A stretch of 6,026 nucleotides of DNA from CAZPZR01 sp964591105. Its GTDB lineage: Bacteria > Bacillota > Clostridia > Lachnospirales > Lachnospiraceae. The notes beneath the pieces were generated by a model. It saw only the letters and a list, made by a program, of their open reading frames with translations. It ran no database searches and was not told the origin of the DNA. The stretch lies in NCBI GenBank assembly GCA_964591105.1, contig CAZPZR010000087.1, forward strand, positions 1 to 6,026, read 5' to 3'. This document shows positions 1 through 4,847 of the stretch, piece by piece. Positions within the stretch are counted from its first letter, which is position 1. The number at the start of each line of letters is the position of its first letter. Both the position numbers and the translations under genes were made by a program.

Positions 1-937
1 GACGTTTGTGATCTTTTAAAATCATTTTACGAACAGTCTTTTTCTGATACTGATAAACAGCTTCATCAATAAGGTCAAGCCATTCTTCATTTTCAGCAAA
101 GCTTTCAGCTAATTTTTCTTTAATCTGACGGATATTTTCTTCGCGAACCTGTTTTTCATCTGTGAATACCGCTTCTTCCATCTCTGCTGGTGGAACGATT
201 TCCTTCATTGCTTCGAACAATTCTTCAGGAATTGCACAACTTTCGTATGCATGTTTTTCTTTTCCACATTCTGCAACGATTGTATCGATGAATGCGATTA
301 CTTTCTGGTTCACTTCATGAGCAGCAAAAATTGCTTCGATCATCTGTGCTTCTGGAACTTCATTTGCTCCTGCTTCGATCATGATAACCTTTTCTTTTGT
401 AGAAGCAACTGTAAGAGCCATATCAGAAACTTCTTTCTGAGCTGCTGTTGGGTTGAATACAAATTCTCCATCAATCAGACCAACCTGTGTTGTAGAGATT
501 GGGCCATCAAATGGGATATCAGAAATACTTACTGCAATTGCTGCACCAAGCATAGCTGTTAATTCTGGAGAGCAATCCTGTTCTACAGATAATACAAGGT
601 TTTCAAGTGTAACATCATTGCGGTAATCCTTTGGGAATAAAGGTCTCATTGGACGGTCAATAACACGGCAAGTAAGGATTGCATTCTCAGATGCTTTTCC
701 TTCTCTTTTGTTAAATCCTCCAGGGATCTTACCTACAGAATATAATCTTTCATTGTATTCTACACTGAGTGGGAAGAAATCAATACCATCTCTTGGTTTT
801 TCAGATGCTGTTGCTGTACAAAGTACTGTTGTGTCACCATAATGCATTAAAACTGCACCATTTGCCTGCTTTGCAACTCTGTCAACATCAACGCGAAGAG
901 TTCTTCCAGCTAATTCCATTTCAAATTTCTTATACAT
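1..937 (-). CDS. pnp: Polyribonucleotide nucleotidyltransferase (PNPase), N-terminal 312 residues; 3' end cut by window edge
   Basis: PNPase degrades RNA 3' to 5' using phosphate and releases nucleoside diphosphates; it is a cytoplasmic homotrimer. The frame is open from ATG at 937 to the left edge with no stop. It begins MYKKFEMELAGR and continues with typical first RNase PH-domain signatures: MHYGDTTVLCTA (about 31-42), a GGFNKREGK RNA-contact loop (73-81) and RVIDRPMRPLF (91-101). A helical linker fills roughly 215-300, and the visible part ends RKMILKDHKR, just where the second RNase PH domain (usually opening with RPDGR) should begin. The catalytic second RNase PH domain and the KH and S1 domains lie outside the window. 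AAAGGAG at 944-950 sets the start. The gene follows rpsO, the usual order, but has its own promoter and a structured leader. Identity is very secure; only the missing 3' half is unseen. Confidence 0.97.
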   Translation of the reverse strand, partial: MYKKFEMELAGRTLRVDVDRVAKQANGAVLMHYGDTTVLCTATASEKPRDGIDFFPLSVEYNERLYSVGKIPGGFNKREGKASENAILTCRVIDRPMRPLFPKDYRNDVTLENLVLSVEQDCSPELTAMLGAAIAVSISDIPFDGPISTTQVGLIDGEFVFNPTAAQKEVSDMALTVASTKEKVIMIEAGANEVPEAQMIEAIFAAHEVNQKVIAFIDTIVAECGKEKHAYESCAIPEELFEAMKEIVPPAEMEEAVFTDEKQVREENIRQIKEKLAESFAENEEWLDLIDEAVYQYQKKTVRKMILKDHKR

Positions 938-943
938 AGCGTT

Positions 944-950
944 CTCCTTT
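944..950 (-). promoter_or_regulatory. Ribosome binding site of pnp
   Basis: AAAGGAG on the minus strand lies 6 bases before the pnp ATG (935-937). It is a strong Shine-Dalgarno match and fixes the start. It sits about 16 bases beyond the 3' arm of the leader hairpin, so processing or opening of that hairpin could affect access to it; that last point is inference. Confidence 0.85.
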
Positions 951-966
951 ATCTATCTGATTTGCA

Positions 967-1064
967 GAGCAGGCGCTTGCCGAAACTACTGAAAAACACA
1001 CTTGCAATGCTTACTTTTTGATTAAATATGCTTTTCAGTGGTCTCGGGCTAGAAATGCCTGCCC
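967..1064 (-). promoter_or_regulatory. Long imperfect hairpin in the pnp leader RNA
   Basis: Positions 1030-1064 (5' arm in the RNA) pair with 967-997 (3' arm) across a loop of about 32 bases. By hand I count an 8-pair base (967-974 with 1057-1064), a middle helix broken by one mismatch and small bulges, and an upper helix (988-997 with 1030-1039) of about ten pairs. In total there are roughly 27 pairs including some G-U, with two mismatches. No U-tract follows the 3' arm, so it is not a terminator. In Escherichia coli the pnp leader also has a long stem, which RNase III cuts and PNPase then destabilises to repress its own mRNA. A similar autoregulatory role here is inference from position and shape. 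Confidence 0.7.
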
Positions 1065-1076
1065 ACAATCTATAAT

Positions 1077-1106
1077 ATTATATCATAGTACTTGGAATAA
1101 TGACAA
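1077..1106 (-). promoter_or_regulatory. Sigma-A type promoter of pnp
   Basis: On the minus strand, -35 TTGTCA (1101-1106) and a perfect -10 TATAAT (1077-1082) are separated by 18 bases, with TGA directly before the -10 (an extended -10 TGn). Transcription would start near 1070, giving a leader of about 130 bases. It lies just downstream of the rpsO terminator, so pnp can be expressed independently of the upstream cluster. Confidence 0.8.
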
Positions 1107-1125
1107 TATATTTTTTGATTTATAG

Positions 1126-1159
1126 AAAAAAAGAACTCGACCTTACAGTCAAGTTCTTT
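1126..1159 (-). terminator. Rho-independent terminator of rpsO
   Basis: In the minus-strand RNA, 1148-1159 and 1130-1141 form a 12-pair stem (one G-U) around a 6-base loop. A run of U ends at 1126, partly inside the stem. It begins about 20 bases after the rpsO stop. The lower stem is AU-rich, so termination may be incomplete and some read-through into pnp is possible. Confidence 0.85.
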
Positions 1160-1178
1160 CTATGCTCGTATCTACCGA

Positions 1179-1445
1179 TTACTTTCTTAATCCAAGTCTT
1201 TCGATCAATGTACGGTATCTCTGAATATCTGTTTTCTTAAGGTATGCAAGAAGTCCTCTTCTCTGTCCTACCATTTTAAGAAGTCCTCTTCTAGAGTGGT
1301 GATCCTTTGGGTTAGCTTTGAAGTGATCTGTAAGATCGTTGATTCTTGCTGTAAGGATAGCTACCTGTACTTCTGGTGAACCTGTGTCTCCAGCTGTTCT
1401 ACCGTATTCTGCGATGATCTGTTCTTTCATTTCCTTTGTAATCAT
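1179..1445 (-). CDS. rpsO: 30S ribosomal protein S15
   Basis: S15 is a primary binding protein of 16S rRNA. It binds the three-way junction of helices 20-22 in the central domain and starts assembly of the 30S platform. The 88-residue product is the normal length. It shows the family pattern: GDTGSPEVQVAILTARI (19-35), the HHSRRGLL segment (49-56) that contacts rRNA, QRRGLLAYLKK (61-71) and the C-terminal IERLGLRK. The ATG at 1445 is chosen because AGGAGG at 1455-1460 precedes it by 9 bases and MITKEMKEQ is the expected N terminus; the frame stays open upstream to 1550, but that extension crosses the promoter and leader. The gene has its own promoter after ribF and a terminator before pnp. 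S15 often represses its own mRNA, and the structured leader would suit this. Confidence 0.98.
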   Translation of the reverse strand: MITKEMKEQIIAEYGRTAGDTGSPEVQVAILTARINDLTDHFKANPKDHHSRRGLLKMVGQRRGLLAYLKKTDIQRYRTLIERLGLRK

Positions 1446-1454
1446 GTTTGTTTT

Positions 1455-1460
1455 CCTCCT
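1455..1460 (-). promoter_or_regulatory. Ribosome binding site of rpsO (decides the start)
   Basis: A perfect AGGAGG lies 9 bases before the ATG at 1445. It rules out the longer in-frame reading that begins at 1550, which has no comparable site and overlaps the -10 element. Confidence 0.9.
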
Positions 1461-1489
1461 AAAATCTTTTTTGCAACGCCTGATATTAA

Positions 1490-1523
1490 GTAATGGTTGG
1501 AGTATCCAATTACCGAACACCGG
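1490..1523 (-). promoter_or_regulatory. Potential hairpins in the rpsO leader
   Basis: In the minus-strand RNA a short CCG/CGG hairpin (1513-1523, loop of 5) is followed at once by a hairpin from 1490 to 1513. The latter pairs GTAAT with ATTAC and TGGA with TCCA, with a 3-base bulge and a 3-base loop; the two share one base, so they may be alternatives or stack. They lie in the middle of the leader, about 30-65 bases before the Shine-Dalgarno site. rpsO leaders in several bacteria bind S15 through short helices at a junction; such a role here is inferred from position, since I cannot match the known binding motif by eye. Confidence 0.45.
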
Positions 1524-1540
1524 CTTTTTCACACCAAATG

Positions 1541-1569
1541 AATATAGCATACTTTTTTGGTTATGTAAA
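1541..1569 (-). promoter_or_regulatory. Sigma-A type promoter of rpsO
   Basis: On the minus strand, -35 TTTACA (1564-1569) and -10 TATATT (1541-1546) are separated by exactly 17 bases. TGC directly precedes the -10, so it is also an extended -10 promoter. The predicted start near 1535 gives a leader of about 90 bases. It begins only 8 bases beyond the ribF stop, and no terminator is visible between, so rpsO could also receive read-through from the upstream operon. Confidence 0.8.
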
Positions 1570-1576
1570 GTACTTC

Positions 1577-2485
1577 TTATACATTTTTACTACATTCAAA
1601 ATAATTTTTTGCAGCAATTACATCCTGCTTAATTCTTGCTTTCAATTCTTCAATGCTGCCAAACTTTTCTTCCGGTCTCAGAAATTCAATAATCTCTGCC
1701 TTCGCCTCTTCGCCATAGATATCACCTTGAAATCTCAACAAAAAGCATTCAAAGTATACTTTTGGCTCATCGGTTACCGTTGGACGTCTTCCAATATTCG
1801 CCACACCATTGTACCATGCACCATTTACAAATACTCGTGCAAGATACACGCCTCGTGGCGGAATCAGTTTTTTCTCCGGCCATTCGATATTAATCGTTGG
1901 AACACCCATCGATGTTCCAAGCTTACGACCATGACAAATGCGTCCTGTAATCCCATAGTTATAACCCAACAGCATATTGGCCACATCTACTTCGCCTCGT
2001 TTTAAAGAATCTCGAATAAATGTACTGCTGATTCTTCGACCATACAAATGTCTTTTACCTATGATTACGACTTTATAATCATACTTTTCTGCAAGAGCCT
2101 CTAAAAAACTAGCATCTCCTTCTGCACGAAATCCAAATCGGAAATTGTAACCAACAACAACATATTTTGCATGAAAAATACCTTTAATAATGTCTCGGAT
2201 AAAATCTTCCGCTGGAATATGGCGGAATTCCTCCGAAAATGGACAGTTGACCAGATAATCAACCTCATGTTGCATCTTTTCAATCTGTTCTTCCTTTGTT
2301 GTTAGTACACCATTCGCACCCTTATCAATTGAACATACTACACTTTCCATCTGTTCTCCATGTGAAAGTGCCTTAACAAATCCAATCAATGCCTGATGTC
2401 CTCTGTGAAATCCATCAAATTTTCCAAATGTAATCGCACAAGGGTTTGTAGAATGATAGTTTTCGACTCCATCAATATATTGCAT
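1577..2485 (-). CDS. ribF: Bifunctional riboflavin kinase / FMN adenylyltransferase (FAD synthetase)
   Basis: RibF phosphorylates riboflavin to FMN and adenylates FMN to FAD in the cytoplasm. The 302 residues match the usual length of about 300-320. The N-terminal nucleotidyltransferase domain shows GKFDGFHRGH (21-30), the GYNFRFG motif (112-118) and the RISSTFIR signature (151-158). The C-terminal flavokinase domain shows GTSMGVPTINI (190-200), PPRGVYLARV (209-218), NGVANIGRRPTV (226-237) and a FEC segment with the expected catalytic Glu near 246. Two oddities stand out: the usual F-x-PHP motif after the first lobe is replaced by SIDKGANG (52-59), and the segment after the Glu reads CFLLRF instead of the common xHxxDF. 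The start at 2485 has only a moderate site (AGAGGG, 2492-2497). It follows truB by 34 bases, probably on the same mRNA. No FMN riboswitch is seen upstream. Confidence 0.94.
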   Translation of the reverse strand: MQYIDGVENYHSTNPCAITFGKFDGFHRGHQALIGFVKALSHGEQMESVVCSIDKGANGVLTTKEEQIEKMQHEVDYLVNCPFSEEFRHIPAEDFIRDIIKGIFHAKYVVVGYNFRFGFRAEGDASFLEALAEKYDYKVVIIGKRHLYGRRISSTFIRDSLKRGEVDVANMLLGYNYGITGRICHGRKLGTSMGVPTINIEWPEKKLIPPRGVYLARVFVNGAWYNGVANIGRRPTVTDEPKVYFECFLLRFQGDIYGEEAKAEIIEFLRPEEKFGSIEELKARIKQDVIAAKNYFECSKNV

Positions 2486-2519
2486 ATTTTTCCCTCTAAT
2501 CTGTCCTGTTCTTCTCTCG

Positions 2520-3440
2520 CTAAGGGGAGTAAAACATTTTTACAATCGAAAATTCCTCTCTGGATGCTGTATATTGATAAATCGCAAGGAACTGACCTGC
2601 TTCATTATACAGTCTCACCTGCGTTCCATCCTGTATTGTTTTCTCTTCCTCATCCAGATTCCGATGTATTGACTTAGCATATAACATATTCCCATTATAT
2701 GCAAGTTTTTCCCATTTTTTCTTTACCACAATCTTCGGATACTGCGGAAACATTGCATCAATCGGCATCAGGATTTCATCCAATGTGCCTTCTGCTTTCT
2801 TCTGTGCAATTTCTTCCAGTGTTAAGCTTTCTTGCAATGTAAAGCAGCTCACTTTTGTACGTGTCAGTGCTTCCATACAGCCTCCACATCCAAGTTTTTC
2901 CCCGATATCGTTGCATAAAGTACGGATATATGTTCCCTTGGAACACTCTACTTCCATACGTACTCTCGGAAGATCGACTTCTAAGATATGAATCTGATGA
3001 ATCTGCACTCTGCGTGCTTTACGTTCCACTGTTTTCCCTTCTCTTGCAAGTTCATAGAGTTTCTTTCCATTTACTTTCAAAGCGGAATACATCGGTGGAA
3101 CCTGATCATATTCTCCCACAAATGAGAGAATTGCCTGACGCACCTGCTCTTCAGATATTGTTTCCGTTTCTCCTCTTCGCAATACTTCACCAGAAGTATC
3201 CTGCGTATCTGTTTCAACTCCAAGAAGCAATACTGCTTCGTAAGTTTTATCTTTTTCGGTTAACAGATCACATACTTTTGTTGCTCGTCCAAGACAAACC
3301 GGCAGCACTCCGACCGCATCTGGATCTAAAGTACCTGTATGGCCGATTTTCTTTTGTCCTACGATTCCTCGCAATTTTGCAACAACATCATGTGATGTAT
3401 ATCCCTTTTCTTTGTAGACATTTATTATGCCATGTATCAT
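2520..3440 (-). CDS. truB: tRNA pseudouridine(55) synthase
   Basis: TruB converts uridine 55 in the T-loop of nearly all tRNAs to pseudouridine and also acts as a tRNA folding chaperone. The 306 residues are normal for the family. The catalytic motif GHTGTLDP (33-40) carries the nucleophilic Asp39. Other signatures are the opening GIINVYKEKGYTSHDVV (4-20), QVPPMYSALKVNGKKLYELAREG (about 113-135) and KGTYIRTLCNDIGEKLG (about 168-184). The last 75 or so residues form the PUA-like C-terminal domain of Firmicute TruB. The ATG at 3440 overlaps the stop of the preceding gene as ATGA, and GGAG at 3449-3452 lies 8 bases upstream inside that gene, so translation is very likely coupled. It sits after rbfA and nrnA and before ribF, the usual Clostridia order. 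Confidence 0.97.
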   Translation of the reverse strand: MIHGIINVYKEKGYTSHDVVAKLRGIVGQKKIGHTGTLDPDAVGVLPVCLGRATKVCDLLTEKDKTYEAVLLLGVETDTQDTSGEVLRRGETETISEEQVRQAILSFVGEYDQVPPMYSALKVNGKKLYELAREGKTVERKARRVQIHQIHILEVDLPRVRMEVECSKGTYIRTLCNDIGEKLGCGGCMEALTRTKVSCFTLQESLTLEEIAQKKAEGTLDEILMPIDAMFPQYPKIVVKKKWEKLAYNGNMLYAKSIHRNLDEEEKTIQDGTQVRLYNEAGQFLAIYQYTASREEFSIVKMFYSP

Positions 3441-4390
3441 TTTTGCTTCTCCAACTGAAGTTCTATTTCTCTTGAAAGATTATTCAGCACATCATAAGAT
3501 GAACCAGCCATTGTAAGTCCTGCTGCCTTCTTGTGACCGCCACCACCAAAGCACTGCGCAATCTTACTTACGTCTACCAGATTGCCAGAACGGAGACTAA
3601 CTTTAAACAGATTCGGTTCTAATTCATACATGAATATCGCTACCTCTGTTCCTTCTGTGTTCCGCATCTGACTTACAATTCCTTCTAAGTCTTTCGGCAC
3701 AACTTGATAAAAGTCCATCACCGATTTTTTTATCCAGGAAGCGATACACTTCCCATCCATAAAAAGAATGCTTTCCAGTAATGCTCGTGCTAAAATCTGA
3801 TTCTGTGCATATGTTTTCTCGTAAAATGTTTTCTGAATCAATGTTGGTGCATCCACACCTTTTTCCAACAGTTCGGCTGCTGCACGAAATGTGGATGGAG
3901 AGGCACATGAATACTGGAAGACTCCTGTATCATGCACAATTCCAAGGTATAACGCTTCTGCTGTATTCAAACTGATCTTGTCCTTATCGAACAAGTTGTA
4001 CACAAGTTCTGAAGTTGAGCTAGCATCTGCAACAACATAGTTTTCCTCTGCAAATTCCTGATTGCTGATATGGTGATCCACACAGAATGTATGTTTCGCT
4101 TTTTCAAAAAGCGGTGCAGAAAATCCCAGTCTGTCTAAATCTCCACAATCAAGACATATGAACAGATCATATTCTTCTGTTTCATCAATCTCATGTCGAA
4201 GAATCGAAATATCTTTCAAAAATTTAAAAGATTCTGGGATATCTTCCAAATAGACATCTGCCTGTTTCTCCGGAAAATTCTCTTTCAAATACAAATACAT
4301 GCCCATACAGGATCCTACACAGTCACCATCTGGTCTGATATGTCCACCAATTGCAATTTTCTCTGCCTGCTCAAGGATTTTATTCAGCAT
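3437..4390 (-). CDS. nrnA: DHH/DHHA1-family phosphoesterase, NrnA-type (nanoRNase / pAp phosphatase)
   Basis: Members of this family, such as Bacillus subtilis NrnA, are Mn-dependent enzymes that degrade RNA oligonucleotides of a few bases and dephosphorylate 3'-phosphoadenosine 5'-phosphate. The 317 residues fit. Counting from the ATG at 4390, the DHH domain shows HIRPDGDCVGS (17-27; metal ligands H17, D21, D23), CLDCGD (79-84; D81), VDHH (104-107) and HDTG (153-156; D154). The DHHA1 domain carries the substrate-binding GGGGHKKAAG (282-291). All expected metal ligands are present. An in-frame GTG at 4399 gives a product 3 residues longer, but AAGGTGA (4396-4402) is well placed for the ATG, so I prefer that. 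It overlaps rbfA by 11 bases and truB by 4. It may finish the products of the nearby PNPase. The exact substrate range is inferred from the family. Confidence 0.92.
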   Translation of the reverse strand: MLNKILEQAEKIAIGGHIRPDGDCVGSCMGMYLYLKENFPEKQADVYLEDIPESFKFLKDISILRHEIDETEEYDLFICLDCGDLDRLGFSAPLFEKAKHTFCVDHHISNQEFAEENYVVADASSTSELVYNLFDKDKISLNTAEALYLGIVHDTGVFQYSCASPSTFRAAAELLEKGVDAPTLIQKTFYEKTYAQNQILARALLESILFMDGKCIASWIKKSVMDFYQVVPKDLEGIVSQMRNTEGTEVAIFMYELEPNLFKVSLRSGNLVDVSKIAQCFGGGGHKKAAGLTMAGSSYDVLNNLSREIELQLEKQK

Positions 4391-4772
4391 CTTCCTCACC
4401 TTCTAATGATAAATCTGTTAAGTCCTTTGTTACTTCACTGATTTTTTTTGACATATTTACACCATATTCAATGGACTGGTCTAAGATAAAGCGAATCTCA
4501 GGTGTATTTCTAAGGTTTAGTGTTCTTGCAAGTTCACGACGAATATATCCTTCTGCACTTTTCAGACCTTTGATTGTGTCTTCCTGTGCCTGCTCATCTC
4601 CAAGAACGCTGATAAATGCTTTACAAGTCTTTAAATCTGGTGCTACTTCTACCGCAACGACAGAAGTCCAAGGTGCAACACGTGGGTCTTTGATCCCTGC
4701 ACGAATGATATTACTAAGTTCATGCTGCACTTCTGTATTAACTCTTGTATTCTTAATACTTCTTTTTCTCAA
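4380..4772 (-). CDS. rbfA: 30S ribosome-binding factor A
   Basis: RbfA binds immature 30S subunits near the 5' end of 16S rRNA (helix 1 region), helps late maturation and is important in cold. The 130 residues form a single KH-like domain: VNTEVQHELSNIIR (11-24), KDPRV (28-32), VVAVEVAPDLKTCKAFISVLG (about 38-58), the SAEGYIRREL helix (about 72-81) and TPEIRFILDQSIEYG (about 88-102). An acidic tail (EGEEDAE) follows. The start is a TTG at 4772: AAGGAG (4780-4785) lies 7 bases before it, and the product then begins MRKRSIKNTRVN, the expected N terminus. The upstream in-frame ATG at 4805 has no ribosome site and abuts a hairpin. infB-rbfA is a conserved pair; the ylxP gene found between them in Bacillus is absent. 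Confidence 0.96.
   Translation of the reverse strand: MRKRSIKNTRVNTEVQHELSNIIRAGIKDPRVAPWTSVVAVEVAPDLKTCKAFISVLGDEQAQEDTIKGLKSAEGYIRRELARTLNLRNTPEIRFILDQSIEYGVNMSKKISEVTKDLTDLSLEGEEDAE
4396..4402 (-). promoter_or_regulatory. Ribosome binding site of nrnA (decides the start)
   Basis: AAGGTGA on the minus strand, inside the 3' end of rbfA, lies 5 bases before the ATG at 4390. The alternative GTG at 4399 falls within this site and has no good site of its own. Confidence 0.7.
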
Positions 4773-4779
4773 TTTTATT

Positions 4780-4785
4780 CTCCTT
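4780..4785 (-). promoter_or_regulatory. Ribosome binding site of rbfA (supports a TTG start)
   Basis: AAGGAG lies 7 bases before the TTG at 4770-4772. No ATG or GTG lies at a useful distance, so the site selects the TTG as start. Confidence 0.85.
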
Positions 4786-4806
4786 ATATCTAAGCCATGA
4801 AACATC

Positions 4807-4837
4807 CGAAGGGAATTGTCACTGACAAATCCCTTCG
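4807..4837 (-). promoter_or_regulatory. Stable hairpin between infB and rbfA
   Basis: 4807-4820 pairs with 4824-4837 around a 3-base loop: 14 positions with a single A/A (U/U in the RNA) mismatch, and a GC-rich base (CGAAGGG with CCCTTCG). It begins 10 bases after the infB stop and ends 21 bases before the rbfA Shine-Dalgarno site. No U-run follows on either strand, so a classical terminator is unlikely. An mRNA stability or processing element, or a brake on read-through, is more plausible, but the role is inferred. Confidence 0.65.
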
Positions 4838-4847
4838 TGTATATGAA

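Noticed and set aside
251..562. Plus-strand Cys/Phe-rich open frame opposite pnp.
   Set aside because: The Cys pattern is not a regular metal-binding array and follows from antisense Ala/Glu codons of pnp.
967..1064. The pnp leader hairpin as a terminator or attenuator.
   Set aside because: No run of U follows the 3' arm in the minus-strand RNA and the loop is long.
1248..1292. A 15-base direct repeat (1248-1262 and 1278-1292).
   Set aside because: It encodes the two RRGLL segments of S15, a normal feature of the protein.
1446..1550. N-terminal extension of rpsO by 35 residues.
   Set aside because: It crosses the Shine-Dalgarno site, the leader hairpins and the -10 element, and is not homologous to S15; 88 residues is the family length.
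1493..2005. Plus-strand open frame of 170 codons opposite ribF and the rpsO leader.
   Set aside because: Low-complexity Phe/Ile/Cys-rich product with no ribosome site or recognisable family; the opposite strand holds a certain gene.
2486..2519. Possible FMN riboswitch or promoter before ribF.
   Set aside because: The truB-ribF gap is only 34 bases, far too short for an FMN riboswitch, and no -35/-10 pair is visible.
2855..3475. Plus-strand open frame of 206 codons opposite truB.
   Set aside because: Leu/Ser/Phe/His-rich shadow of truB codons, with no motif and no start signal.
4351..4800. Plus-strand open frame of 149 codons opposite rbfA, hydrophobic at its C terminus.
   Set aside because: Antisense shadow of the rbfA coding sequence; its apparent membrane segment comes from reversed charged codons.
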